Source: Blastocystis sp. Blastoise (taxonomy: Eukaryota; Sar; Bigyra; Opalinata; Blastocystidae). Taken from it: a DNA stretch of 64,000 bases. Below the pieces are notes generated by a model. That model was given only the letters and a program-made list of their open reading frames with translations, made no database searches and had not been told where the DNA came from. The stretch is taken from NCBI GenBank assembly GCA_039096225.1, contig JBBPEB010000015.1:1451501-1515500 (forward strand), written 5' to 3'. Position numbers and translations under genes: made by a program. The first letter of the stretch is position 1, and the number at the start of each line of letters is the position of its first letter. Below, piece by piece: positions 1 to 13,400 of the stretch.

Positions 1-630
1 CAGATTGAGAAGTAATAACTTTGATTAAAATTAAAATGAAACCAAAACAACAAACCATAGAACCAAGAGTTAATAAGAAAGAGAAATCACCATCAGAGAA
101 GAAATGGAAGGCAAACATGATAAAAACAATGAAACTCGTCCATAATAATACATTAGCTCTATTTTTCTTGACAAAACGCTTTAAGTTTCTAATAAAATAA
201 AATAAAATAAACTTGAACAAAATGAAAATATATATAATCTTCCAGCATAATCACTAACTGAAGAAATCATTTTATTCTTTTGACTAGAGATAATGGAATA
301 AAATATAATTGAAAAATAAGATAACAATACCTTAAAAAACAACAAAAAACGGAAAGAAATGTAACTTTTGTTATTTTCAAAGGGAAAATGTCATAGAGGA
401 AATAGTTGAACAATCTCTTGACGTAGTCAGTCGACCAATAGAAATGTCAAAACAGAAGTTTGTGCTTTTCCCATGAGACACCGACTTTTTCTGGGAATTC
501 CACTTTTCTTGCAGTAAATTATGATTCCGTTCTTTTTGAAACATTTGATGAAAAGTCGTGTTTATTTTAGGTTTTTTGTTTGTTTTAAAAATAAGATCAT
601 TTCTATATTAACATAAATAATATACAAATA
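1..630. other. AT-rich non-coding stretch upstream of LC8
   Basis: No convincing exon was found here on either strand. The sequence is A-rich with scattered T runs. The last ~80 bases before the LC8 start codon are especially AT-rich and probably hold its promoter and 5' UTR, but I see no specific element. Confidence 0.4.
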
Positions 631-909
631 ATGAGTCGTAAAGGTGAACAGGTGATAGAGAGTATTGATATGTCTGAAGAGTTAAGAGATGAAATCGTTG
701 ATCTTGCTCGTAAAGCTCTTGAAAATAAGGAATTCCATGAAAATAAAGATTATGCTAAGTTTTTGAAAGAAGAATTAGAAAAAACTCATACTGGTTCTTG
801 GCATGTTATTGTAGGTAAAAGCTTTGGTTCTTCTGTAACACACGATAGAGGCTATTTTATATATTTTTATATTGATGATTTAGCATTCCTCGTTTTCCGT
901 ATTAATTAA
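631..909 (+). CDS. DYNLL: Dynein light chain, LC8 (DYNLL) type
   Basis: This 92-residue protein matches the LC8 family over its whole length (family members are about 89 residues). LC8 is a homodimeric hub that binds short linear motifs and is a light chain of cytoplasmic and axonemal dynein. Visible hallmarks are the DMSEE start of helix 1 (residues ~13-17), the central GSWHVIVGKSFGS segment (about 55-67) that forms the dimer and ligand-binding strand, and HDRGYFIYFY near the C-terminus, followed by a hydrophobic last strand ending LVFRIN. The gene has no intron, unlike most genes here. It starts at the first ATG of the open frame and ends with TAA. LC8 is among the most conserved eukaryotic proteins, so the call is secure; whether it serves axonemal or cytoplasmic dynein cannot be told. 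Confidence 0.97.
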   Translation: MSRKGEQVIESIDMSEELRDEIVDLARKALENKEFHENKDYAKFLKEELEKTHTGSWHVIVGKSFGSSVTHDRGYFIYFYIDDLAFLVFRIN

Positions 910-1108
910 TTGTTTCATATAAATTAGTAAAATAACACTGTTTCTATTTTTGTTTTGTTTTTCTTAATTAATAAATAACAAAAGAAAGTTAAATAGCGTA
1001 GCAATCACTTTTTTTTATTATAAAAAAGATACATCATTAATATAAAAAACAATGAAAGTATTCAATAAGTAACACAAAGAAAACAAGTGGTCTAAATGAT
1101 GATAATTG

Positions 1109-1226
1109 ATTTCTTTTATAAATCAGCAAGATGAATTATTTCTTTTATAAATCAGCAAGATAAATTATTTCTTTTATAAATCAACAAGATAAATGATTTC
1201 TTTTATAAATCAGCAAGATCGTATAA
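1109..1226 (-). repeat. 29-bp tandem repeat (4 copies) duplicating the TXNDC17 stop region
   Basis: Four copies of a unit containing ttcttttataaatcagcaag occur at exact 29-bp spacing (the ttctttt motif starts at 1111, 1140, 1169 and 1198). Read on the minus strand, each copy repeats the last codons and stop of the TXNDC17-like gene (...CTT GCT GAT TTA TAA). Only the copy nearest the gene is used as the end of the protein; the other three lie in the 3' UTR. Copies differ by a few bases. Confidence 0.85.
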
Positions 1227-1929
1227 CATATCTTCATTGTTACAGTTAAGTTCTACAACTCTACCTTTTTCAACACCATCATGATAACGGATAAGAGTAG
1301 GAATCGATTGAAGTTTAATAAGAGGATTTACTCTGTAAGCATGTTCAGGATGTCCCTATATAAATATAAAGGTTAATAAAATATAGATGATCTAATTTAA
1401 AATAGAAATAAAACATAAATATATATATATATATACTTTATATTCATCTCTAATACAAGTGCAAACTAAAACTTTGATATTTTCTTGATCATCAAGGAAA
1501 GAATCAATGTTATGTTCACATTTTTCTATATTATAGAATATAATTAATATAATAATGAAAAGAAACTTGTAAAAAAAAATAGTATTATAAAAAGAAAAAC
1601 TAAAAATGAATTTTTAAATATTCATACATGCAATCAGGACACCTATATAAGACATATTATGAATATATGAATAAAATAAAAGAGTAAATTAAAAAAAGAA
1701 ATGAAGAAAAAAAAATTATGACAAAAAAAAACAAAATTATTGCAAAAAAAAACTTACCAAGATTTACCAGTAGATTCTTCAATAGCACCAGTGAATAAAC
1801 AATATAATTCACCTTCCTTTTGAGCTTCAAAAGCAGCAGCGAAATCAGCAGTATTTCTTATAACAGTAATAGGGTATCTATATATATATATAAGATACGA
1901 ATGACATGTATCATTTACTTTCTAGCCAT
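1203..1929 (-). CDS. TXNDC17: TXNDC17-like thioredoxin-related protein (Clot/TRP14 family)
   Basis: A small thioredoxin-fold oxidoreductase of the TRP14/TXNDC17 family, cytosolic disulfide reductases with a WCPDC active site. Exon 1 is only 11 nt (1929-1919, M-A-R-K with a split Lys codon). Exon 2 (1877-1758) encodes PITVIRNTADFAAAF..., then ELYCLFTGAIEESTGKS-W. Exon 3 begins at 1642 and completes SW-CPDC, the catalytic motif. Later exons encode KCEHNIDSFLDD...VLVCTCIRDEYK (about 1531-1437) and GHPEHAYRVNP...IPTLIRYHDG...LADL (about 1355-1203), including the conserved cis-Pro in SIPT. The junction after exon 3 does not keep frame with a simple GT-AG intron, so a few residues or a tiny exon between 1628 and 1530 are unresolved. 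The rest aligns naturally with the family, whose members are about 120 residues. Confidence 0.85.
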
Positions 1930-2771
1930 GCCAATATGGAAATATTCAAATTAATTAAAAATGCAAATAAAGAGAAATGAATAACCTATCATCTACGTCT
2001 CTGCTACCAAATGACCCTAAAAATGATTCTTTTAGAGGTTTTTTTCTGGAATAAATAAAAAGTTTCCACGATTCTTGTTTTGAAGATAAACATAAGTTTT
2101 TCTTATTTCTTATCATTTCGAATAAAACAAGGACTGGACTTATTTTATTCATTCTATTATGTGTTCTTAATGCAAAGCATGACAGGCTGTGTGATACATT
2201 TTTATGTTGTATAGTATTCATTGATTATCATCAAGTATTTCGAGTTATTATTAGTGAACAATTTAAATCATAAGGATATTATATAGCATAGAATTTGAAG
2301 ATCACAAACATATCGATAAAGATGAATATATACATTACTTAATATTTTTTTTGTGTTTTATGTAAAACTAATAAAAATTAGCAATGCTGCTGATAAGACA
2401 AAGTTATATCATTTGATAATTTCATACATGACTAGCTTTATTAAGATAATATTTTTAATAATCAATGAATTCGGTTAGTATTAGTAGAATATCATGAGAT
2501 TGATCGTTTAAAAAGAAAGTTAACTCGTGTATCTCATTATATTTTTGTCTTTTACTTCACAATATTGTAAAAAAACATTAAAAAATGAAAAATTAAAAAA
2601 TGAAAAATAAAAAACAGAATTCTTCAGTTTCTTGATGCATTGAATCCTGGGAAAAATGGTTTCATGCCACTTTTTTTTATACAGAATTAATAAAGAAGAC
2701 TTTGGTTTGTTTGTTCTTTATTTCATTAAATTTTAATATATATTTATTGAAAAACTTACAAAGAAAACAAA

Positions 2772-3195
2772 ATGTGGGGATTTTTACGAATGCCTAGTGA
2801 AGATAAATCGAAATCCAATTCGATTGAAAAAGAAGATGATGATCTCTTTCCTGAGGAAGAAGGAAATGCTTTCGGAATAGATGATGGTATTTATTTTTAT
2901 TTTTAAATAGTGATTACAATGTTTTAGATTTGGATTTAGATGATATAGATATTAATTCTAAACAAACAACTTCAGATCTGACTCCTAAGAAATCTGAAGT
3001 ATCTTCAACTTCAGATTCTAAGCAAACATCAACATCTACAAAAGAATCACTTCCAACACATTCTGGTACTGATATAGAAAATGAATATGTAGAATTATTA
3101 GCTCAGAAAACTGATCAGATTCGATCTCTTAGTATTGAACTTCAGAAAATTAAGGAACATGTATATTTTATGAATCATTATCATTCTCTTTAATA

Positions 3196-3229
<34 letters not shown>

Positions 3230-6200
3230 ATAATAATAAATATTTCTAGAATGATACATTAACAAATCAAATGAATCATTATGAATCACAGATATCGAAT
3301 ATTGAAAATGAAAAGGAAACTATAAAGAATAATAATGATCGAATCATTTCAAAACTTCGATTAGAAAATAGTAATTTACAAAAGAAATTAGCAACAAAAA
3401 CAACTACTTGTATATATATATATATATATTAATTAATTATATATATTCATGGTATTTATATATAATATATAGCTTCTACTGATGATTTTTTCAATTTTAA
3501 TCCTGCTGTAAGTATTGGATAGTATTATATTATTATATATTATTATATATTATTATATATTATTATATTTTATTATATATTATTATATTTTATTATATTT
3601 TATTATATTTTATTATATTTTATTATATTTTATTATATTTTATTATATTTTATTATATTTTATTATATTTTATTATATTTTATTATATTTTATTATATTT
3701 GTTGAATTTAAAAAGGATAACTCTATATATATGTTTATCTTATTCTAGGTAGATGAGATGAAAGCTGAGCTTCAAAAGTATAAGGATGCACTTCAAAAGG
3801 CTGATAAGATGAGAACAGAATATAAACAGCTAAAAGAGAAATATCAACGTACTTTCCAAGGAGTATATATATTATTATTATTATTATTATAATTTATATA
3901 ATAATAATAATAATTTATATAATAATAATATATAAACTCTATAGACAGTTCAAGATAAGGCAAAGATAGTAGATTTACAATATCGTATTCAGGAATATGA
4001 AGACGAATTTAATTCAGATCCAAATCTTATCGATCAACGTATTAAAGAACATATTCAAACTATTGGATCTCTTAAAGAACAAGTATATATATTATCTATC
4101 ATCTAAAGTTATTCATTTAAATTCTATAATATATATAAATTCTTTCCATTTCTATTATGTTTATAATCAATTATATATATTATATATACTACTTATATTA
4201 TTCTTTTAGTTATTCCAAGAAAGTGAATTACGTAAAAAACTTGAAGAAGAATCCAAAAATTCTACTTCTACTTCTTCTTCTTCTACTTCTGATAATTCTA
4301 AGAAATTAGAGGAATATACTCAACAAATACAAACACTTGAAAATGATTTAAATAAGAAATCTACTGAAATAACATCATTAACTGAATCTTATGAGAATGA
4401 AAAGAAGATGAAAGAACAATCAATTACTTCTTTAGAATCTACTGTAAGTACACTTCGTAATACTATACAAGATCTTCAATCACAAGTTATGAATTTATCT
4501 GAAGAAAATAATAAACTTCAAGTATCATCCTCCACACCTGAATCAACTAATACAATTGATATTCAACAGAATGAAGAATATAAATCATTAGAAACACGTT
4601 ATAACACATTGAATACAACTTATTCAGATCTTATGAAGTCTATGAAACAACTTGAAGAGAATTATAATCATATAAATCAAGAAAAAGAGAGTATTCAACA
4701 TGATTATGATGTATATAAAGATCAATTTACTGTTGTAGAAAAAGAAAAAGAAGATTCTGAATTACGTTGTCAATCTCTTTTAGAAGAACAAAAGAATCAA
4801 TTAAATGATTTTAATAAACAAAAACAAATATTAGAAGAAAAATTAACATTAATTGAATCTCAAAAAGTCACTATACAATCCTATATAGACAAAGAAACAG
4901 AACTATCATCTCAATTTACATCGCTTCAACAGAATTATAATACTTTAAAACAAGCATCTGAAGGAAATAATGAATTGAATAAACAATATATATCTCTTCA
5001 AGAAGAAAAAGATCAATTATCTTCTCAATGTTCTACTTTAGAAAATCAATTACAAATACAAATATCTCAAGTTTCTTCACTTGAAGAGAAGAACAAACAA
5101 TTAATTGACTCGCAACAAGAATATACTACCCTTCAAGAATCTTTAGAAACCTTAAAGAAGACTTATAATGATGAATGTGAGAGAAATACTACTCTTAATG
5201 AGACATGTAAACAATTAGAACAAGAATTGAATACTCTTTCTGCTACAAAGGAAGATATGGAGAATAAACTTCATGGATATGAAGAAGAATTAAAAGATCT
5301 TCAAGCAACTAATGAATTATTGACACGTGAGCGTCGAGTATCTTCACGTCATAGTAGTGAAGATCATACAAATGATACTATAAAGAATAAATTAATCGAG
5401 ATGGAAGAATTAGTAAATGCAAAGAATGAGACAATAGTTCATCTTCAGGAAGAAAAGGAAAAGATACAGAAAGAGAAAGAAATACTTCAATCTACTTTTG
5501 ATTCTTATAAGGAAACTAGTGAAAAGAATAACGTATCATTAGATTCATTTAATACTATGAAAGAAAAATATCAGAAACAAATAGAATCTATAGAAATAGA
5601 ATCTGATCAATTAGCTGATATGATTGATAAAGAGAAAGAACAAAATAAAAAGTATATAAAAGAAATTGATGGATTACAAAAAGCAAATCAAATTCTTACT
5701 ACAGAACGTAGTGAGATTGGCAAAGCATATGATATGTTAGAAGAAGAACATGAACAATTATTAAAAACACAGGAAACTATGAAAGTTTCTTTAGAAACAT
5801 TGAAGAAAGAAAAAAATAATTTAATGAAATCTCTTGATGATAATAAAATGATTACTAAAGATATTGAAGAATATAAACAATTACTTCAATCTAAAGAAGA
5901 TGAACTTGCTGTTCAAATAACTAAAGTACGTGATCAAGAAGAAGAAATACAAAAACTTAATATTCAAAATGAGGAACAGGAAAAACAATGGAATATAATT
6001 ATATCTAAGAAAGATGATGAATTAAATGAATTAAAAACTTCTCATGATTCACTTTTAGAAACACAAAAGAATATTTTAGAAGAGAAACAGAAATTAGAAG
6101 AATCCTTAAAAGATTCTTTATCTAAAGTATCTGAAGAGGAAATAGCATCAATTATGAATAAGAATACAGAGATAGTTCATGCTTTAGAAGAAGAGAAGAA

Positions 6201-8178
6201 TCAGATGATGAGTTCACTTACTGCTAAAGATACGAAGATACATGAAATGGATACTATTATCCAAGAGAATGAATCTCTTATTATGAACTTAAAGAAAGAA
6301 AAAGAAGAATTAGTATCAGTATTAGATACAAAGGAGAAAGAGAAACAAAATAATGAAATAGTATATAATACTACTATTCATGATAAAGAAAAATCTATTG
6401 AAGAATTAACTACTGCTTTATTAAAGAAACAGGCTGAATTGAAGAGTGAAGTTGAATTGAGTACTAAGAAAGAACAGAATTTTATAAAGCAAATGAAAGA
6501 GAATGAGGATCAATATAAACAACAACTAAAACAATTAAATCAGAAATTAGAATCTACAATATCCGAATGTAATAATGTTATTAATAAAGAAAGAGATGAA
6601 ATAGAGAAGAAAAAGAAGGATTATGAAGAAGAAATATCTCGTATACGTGCTACATGTAATAATCAATTAAGTAAAGTAAATCAAGGAGAACAACAATTAC
6701 ATAATGAAATTACACGTTTAACAGAAATTAATAGTAAATATAATTATGATATTCGTTCTTTAAATGAGAATATCAAAGATATTACTCAGAAATATACAGA
6801 GGCTCATCAAGAACAAGAAGGATTAAAGAGTCAATTAATAGAATTACAACAGAAATATGAACAGATTGAGAAGGAATATACTGATCTTCAAGATATTGAT
6901 GTAGATTTGAAACAGGAGAAGGAAAAGATATTGAAGGAAAAAGATACTCTAGTTAATCAATTAAAGCAACAAGTATATATGAATAATAATAATATACTAT
7001 GAATTCACTATCTATTTTATTATTTTTTGCTTATTATATACTATATAGGTAGATTCTCTTACTACAGAGCATGCGTCATTAGCTTCGTCATTAGAAGAAA
7101 AGAATACTATTGTAAATTCTCAAATTAATGAAATTAATGAACTGAAACTAACACAAGCTAAGCTTGTCTCTGATATAACAACTCAAAAGACAACAGTTTC
7201 TCAATTAAATAATCAAATACAATCTTTAAGTCAAAAGAATGAATCTATACAAGTGATTAATACTAATGAAGAAGAACGAAAACGTAAATTTAAGTTAATT
7301 CAAGTTAAATATGAAAAGGAGAATAATGAATTAAAGAAACAAATTGAAGATTTGAAGTCACAATTATTAAATGCATCATCATCAAAAACTTCTGAACAAG
7401 ATAAGACTATGATTCAACAATTAACTCAACAAATAACTGATCTTCAAAGTGTTATTTATACGTATAAGACTGCTGAAGCACATGTTCAAGAGATCGAGTC
7501 ACGTGAGACTAGTTGGATTATGGAGAAAGAGCAGATGACAAAGACATTAGCTATTAATAAGACTACTATTGATGAATCTCAACATAAAGTATCAGAACTT
7601 CAAGAAATGTATACTGTTATTATATATATATTCATATTCACATGTTTTATTATTATAATTATATTTGCTATTATTATTCTACGTTTATTTCTTAGTGATA
7701 CTATTACATAATATCATATATATATAGTATTACAAAACAGAATGAAGAATTAAAGAAATATACTCTTCAAGAGACTCCTGGAACATCAACACCTACAAAT
7801 AAAGATCTCCTTGAAGATCTATCTAATGAAAATACACAATTAAAATCACTTATTGAGTCCCTTCAAAAGAATAATGTTCGTTATGTCAATGAAAATAGCT
7901 CACTCACAACGAAAAACACGAATTTACAACGTGAAGTTGATGATCTTAATGATAAAATAGCTACTATTGCTTCTCAACCAGTTCAAAAAGAAACTGATAT
8001 TGAAATAGGATCCTTTGTTGATTATAAAGATCATGCACCAACACTCTCTACTCAACTGAATAATATGGTTAAAGAAGTATCACGTGCACTCAGTAAAATG
8101 TCACCTGTCGTTAAATATGCACTTCTTGGATATTTTGTGGCATTACATCTCCTTATATTACTTCTTATGTTTATTTAA
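2772..8178 (+). CDS. Long coiled-coil, tail-anchored golgin-like protein
   Basis: A multi-exon gene for a coiled-coil protein well over 1,400 residues. Exon 1 (2772-2886) starts MWGFLRMPSEDK and is followed by an acidic stretch; exon 2 begins at 2928 with DLDLDDIDIN. From about 3100 nearly all sequence is heptad-like, rich in Glu, Lys, Gln, Asn and Leu; the largest exon runs from about 4210 to 6971. The last exon ends with a single hydrophobic segment, KYALLGYFVALHLLILLLMF, and stops one residue later. That C-terminal anchor preceded by a giant coiled coil is the layout of Golgi tethers such as CASP, golgin-84 and giantin; which one cannot be decided. Introns are short, e.g. 3161-3249, and the one at about 3509-3766 is filled by a (TATTATATTT)n repeat. 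A role in vesicle tethering at the Golgi is inferred from architecture only. Confidence 0.75.
3539..3700 (+). repeat. (TATTATATTT)n intronic minisatellite
   Basis: About sixteen near-perfect 10-bp units fill most of an intron of the golgin-like gene. It is open in one frame, but the Tyr/Ile/Phe-only translation is an artefact. Confidence 0.9.
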
Positions 8179-8608
8179 TTATTCTTTTATATATATATAT
8201 ATTTCTTAGTCTTCTTAATCTTTTTATTTAATATTTCTTTTTTATAATTATTTCTGTTATTCTTTTTTGATGGATCAATCATCTATATATATACATCTTT
8301 ATATTATTATCAATCGTTGTTGAATATTTTTATTACATATCTAATAAATAATTATCTATTCTCATTTCTTTTACTCTTGTAAATTTTTCATATTTTCATT
8401 TTTTTTCTTGACTTCTCTTTTATTAAAGTAAAATTGTTATAATTTATTATTTGTTTTCAATTTGTTGGTTAAAAAATTAATTAAATATATATTTATGAAT
8501 TCTTATAAACAATAGGATTCACAAATCATTCAAATGAATCATTAAGATAAACATATAACATCAATAACTATTCTATAGAAACAAATAAAAGACTAACAAA
8601 CAGCATTA
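8179..8608. other. Convergent 3' intergenic region
   Basis: T-rich then A-rich sequence between the ends of the golgin-like gene (+) and the zinc-ribbon gene (-). It should hold both 3' UTRs and poly(A) signals. No exon was found. Confidence 0.4.
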
Positions 8609-9958
8609 TTATTTAGATAAATCTTTGATAAGCACAGTATATGGATCTTTCTCTGCTCCTAAAGGATAATGACAAACACTACATTTATGAAACCTAAAGA
8701 AAAACAATGAATTATATATTTTTATTTATATTTATAATTATATTTATAAACGTAATATTTAATCATTAATCATAAAATAGAGAAATGAATACGCTTTCTT
8801 TCCATTATCGCTAACTAAACTATAAATGCCTCTAGTCATAAATTTTCCAAATGTGATTCTAAAATCTACTTTCGACAGTGTATTCTTATGGCAATTTGAA
8901 CACCAACTTAGTACTTGTCTATATAATCATAATATATTATGAATAATATCATAAATATAAAATAAATATAATAGAATTATAATAAACAATACAGAATACA
9001 TAAAAAAATGTATATATTGACAACAATAATAATATAAACAAAAAACTAATAATGTGTCAATTAATATCTATATAATAATATATATACTCTCTTCCTAGAA
9101 TTCTTTTTAAAAGTACATATTGTTCTGTAGGAGGAAGACGATTATCTATAAATGGAAGAACATCCTTTTTATTTAATAATATCTTAAAGAATTTATTTGT
9201 TTTTGTACTTAGTTGATTCACATTTACTAGGGGTATCTGACCAAAAAGAGGGTGAACTAATGTATTATTTTGAATATAAGGTTGAAACATAGGAGAAACT
9301 GTATTGATATATTGATTATTAATCTCTTGAGGAATCATAGCTGTAGGAATCGATTGTTGATATGTTGGAGGAGCTAGAGTAGCAGTAGGAATAGACAGTA
9401 TATCTGAAGATGAAGATATTACTATATGAGAGGAATCAGTTGAATTATTTAAAAATGTTCTAGAATCAAAAGGTTCAGATACAGTCACATAAGAAGATGA
9501 CTGAACAGAAGGAGCTGATTGTAATGTTGTTGTAGTTGATGCTACAACAGGCATTTTTTCTATTCGTATATCATTAGCTGTTTCCGATAAATCTGATGAT
9601 TTCTGGGAATTCTTATCTTGATATAAAGGAATCTGATGAACTGAATTATTTTGATTGGTTTCAATAACAACAGGTTGTTGAGGAGGAGTAATTAACGGTT
9701 GAATTGGTATATTTTTAGGATTATCCATAGGAAGAACATCTACATGTGGAAATATCGGCTGGATATCATTCACAGAATCATTTTGAGTATTTGGAGCAGT
9801 TAGAGGAATTGCTTCAACTGGAATAACTTCCACACCTTGATAACTACTGACTGCAGAAATGGATTGTCTATTTTGATTAGATACAGTCACAGGTTGAATT
9901 GGTATTATATCTTTAAAGATATATATATATGATTCATAAAGAACAAACCTGATTGCAT
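8609..9958 (-). CDS. Pro/Ser-rich protein with C-terminal zinc ribbon (LITAF-like layout)
   Basis: I join a 10-nt first exon (9958-9949, M-Q-S-D) to the main exon starting at 9910, giving MQSDIIPIQPVTVSNQ. The long N-terminal half is disordered and rich in Pro, Gln, Ser and Thr, with repeated motifs such as EVIPVEAIPL and IPIQPL. The C-terminal half is ordered: ...FIDNRLPPTEQYVLLKRILGRE, then after an intron QVLSWCSNCHKNTLSKVDF... and, in the last exon, AFHKCSVCHYPLGAEKDPY. The CxxC...HxCxxC pairs look like a zinc ribbon. The order of a Pro-rich N-terminus and CxxC/HxCxxC recalls LITAF/SIMPLE proteins, and the LITAF gene at 17531-18328 shares the EAIP(L/I) motif. However, the hydrophobic insert between the Cys pairs that defines LITAF is absent here, so only a zinc-ribbon call is safe. 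Confidence 0.65.
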
Positions 9959-10446
9959 TCTTTGCGTATTAAAATGTGTTTTAAAAGAGTGTTCAACTAG
10001 AATAAATATGAAAAAAACATAAACTTTTTTTTTTGAAAATGTGTCCAGTTTCATCTCATTCGAAAAAACTATTATTGATTGAATAAAATATCTTCATATT
10101 CAAATAGGAACATAGAGCTATTAAAATAATGCTTTGATTTAAAAAAACTAAAAAAAAAGTAAAAAGTAAAAACAAAATTGTAAGTTTTTATACATAGGTC
10201 ATGCTTGTTTAATAATGGTATGCTCTTAAATGTTTCCTTAAAACTAAATTAAAGATAAATATCATAATTGAATCAATAATAATGGATAAACTCTCTTTTA
10301 CAAAATAAAAACAGAAGTAAACAAAAGAATCTTGGGAATCGCATTTTATTGCCTATTTTTCATGAATAATCAGAGGAAAAGCGAATGACCATTTTTTGTT
10401 TTATTTTCATTAAAAGACTTGATATATAGTTTTTATTATTGAGATT
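9959..10446. other. Divergent intergenic region (probable shared promoters)
   Basis: This stretch separates two genes transcribed away from each other (zinc-ribbon gene on minus, HRD1 on plus). It should contain both promoters. It has A and T runs but no element I can name. Confidence 0.4.
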
Positions 10447-13400
10447 ATGATCACTTTATTGTATTCTGTTGTCAGTTATTTGATTATAGCAGGAATCTAT
10501 GCCTATTACCGTAATCAATATACTGATCTACTTGATGTTGTGACTCGAATGACTGATTCGACGGCTTCACTCATTGTAACAATAATTAAAACATCATTTA
10601 GATAATATATTTGCTTATATAGGCTCTTTGTAATTGTGGACTTGTGACTTTCTTTTTGATTCTGAAGTTATTTCAATTGATATATATTGGAAAAATGAAT
10701 GATCAAGAGAAAGAAAACTTCAATTCATCGCTGAAGTATATCTAATTATTAAAATTATTGTTTTTATTCTCATTAGGAAAGAACTCGGTCGTCTTATGAT
10801 TATATTCATGCTTATGACACGTTCGTTATCTGTTGTTTATGTATTCCCTATAGCTCTCTGTATATTCAACAAATATATGATCTCTATGTTATATTGTCGT
10901 GTGGAAACTGTATTTATTGATTCTTTTATTTTATATTTTTGATTATTAATATTTATATTTCTTATTACCATATCTATATAATTATGTTATGATGATCATA
11001 TATATTAATCACATAAATAATAGTATTATTCTATTATATACTTATTTATGACTATATAGTTTGGAATGATTCGTGTTTCTTATTTCTCTCTCTTTCGTAC
11101 TTTAGTATTTGGACAATTTATTCTCTGGTTTAATCTTATATTTATATATGGAAATTGTCTTAAATATAGTATTTATATGGATGATATTGATACTATGGAA
11201 TTATTCTTCTTAAATCAAGTATATACATTATAGTATCAACTTAATATATATATAGTATTTCCTATATTTTGTTGAAGGTTTCTTTTTATGTTTAAACATA
11301 CTTCTCATTGCACTCAATTATATGAATGTTGTATATATATATTATAAACTAGTGATTATAGATAAATATGTTATATTGTATTTTCTTTCATTTATATGTT
11401 ATTTATATATATAGGTATCTATTCATAATGTTTCCTTTGTCAGTCTTCTCTTCAAATGCTCCGAAAAAGCTATCATTCTCTTTGTTTATGTTATATATAT
11501 ATAGATTTTATTTATATATATATGTATAGTGTTTCTTTTTATTTAATATTTCTTATATATATAGATATATATGTTGTTAACTTCTATTGGGTCGTACAGT
11601 GAACTATTAGCTTATCCACAAATGGAAATCATGTTCACATTTAGTGTATATTTTTATTTTTATTTTTATATTTATTTTTATATTTATTTTTATTTTTATA
11701 TATTTTTATTTTTATTTTTATTTTTATTTTTATGTTTATATATTTTTATTTATATTCATATTTATATATTTTTATTTATATTCATATTTATATATCTTTA
11801 TTTATATTCATCTATATAAATATATGATTATTTTATCATTTCTCCTTTTAGGAATTAAATAATTATCGTAATAAAATCAGTGTATATATGACTCTTCGAA
11901 ACCGTATTCAAACAGCATTCCCAACGGCAACAGAAGCACAAATACAAAATGACAACATGTGCGTCATTTGTCGTGATGATATGATTGCCGAAGAAGCTAT
12001 TGTGTTACCCTGTGGTCATATTTTCCATGTAGATTGCATCAAAACATGGATTCTTGAACATAGTGTATATATATATATATACTTATATTCATCTACATCT
12101 CCTATAATTATTATTCTATAAAGTATTCTATAAATATCATTTTTCTTTCCTTTCCTTTTTATTTATTAATATATATATATAGACTTGTCCTACATGTCGT
12201 TTCAATCTGTTAGATCCTTTGACGAATAACGCAGCCCCTCGTCACAACATGAATCCCCCCAATCCCCCTGCTGATGCCAATCCTCTCCCTCCTCCTCTCC
12301 CTGATAATGCTCCTATCCCGCCACCTCTTCCCGCCTCTCCCTCGAATAATATGGATACAACATTACCTACTCCTTCTCCTTCTTCTTCTTCTCATCCTCA
12401 ACAATCTATACATAGTATGACAGGTAGAGATATTCCTTATAATAATACAGATTCTCTATATCAATATACTAGTGAAGATGAACCCTTCTTAAAACCTCTC
12501 TCTCCTACAACTGCAGTGGAACAACTAAATAAAATTAGTGATGAAGAACTAGAAAAGATATTAAGAACTATGTCACCCGATGAATATATTATTCGAATGA
12601 AACTGTTGATGAATTATTATCAGAAATATAATGAATATGTTGTTCAGTATGATCAGTATTATCGTGATTATCTTGAAGCATATTATAGTTATTTAATAGA
12701 TTATCTTTCATTCTTCAATAAGGATCTAGATAATCTCCCTGATGAGCCATGTACTGATCTTCCTGCTCCTATTCCTTTCTCTTTCACTCCTTCTACATCC
12801 AATCCATTCGCTAATAACCCTCTACCTACTGCTCAATCTCTTAAGAATCATTCCTCGAAATCTCCTTCTCCTCCTCCTCTTTCTACTATATTTAATAATC
12901 AATCTATACCCTCTATGAATAACTTTGATGGAAATACAAAACCTTCGCAATCAACCACTCTCTCTTCTATAGATAATAATAATAATAATGATGTTATTCC
13001 TATAAATAGCACTACTATATCTCCTTCATTGTCTTTTACTAATAACACAAATATATCTTCCCCAATGTATCCCATGAATATTACTACTTTAGATAAACTT
13101 AAAGAAGAACAGAATACTAAAGAAAGCCAGTCTAAACAATTAAATACATCCTTTGAGAAGTCTACTATTTCTTGTTCTAATACTTCTATTCCTAGCATGT
13201 CTTCTCCTTCCCTTATTAGTGGTATTCAGTCATCACCTACTTTAATAAAATCATCTCAATCACATAATACCATATCAACTACGAATAATAATACTATTCC
13301 TACTAATACTACTGTTATTCCTGTCAATGATAACAATACATCTACTTCTCCTTCTTCTACTACTATTGCTACTACAAATATATTAGGTAAATCTCTCTCT

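Noticed and set aside
1955-2221. 88-residue minus-strand ORF upstream of TXNDC17
   Set aside because: The first TXNDC17 exon ends the gene at 1929, and this ORF has no splice link or recognisable domain.
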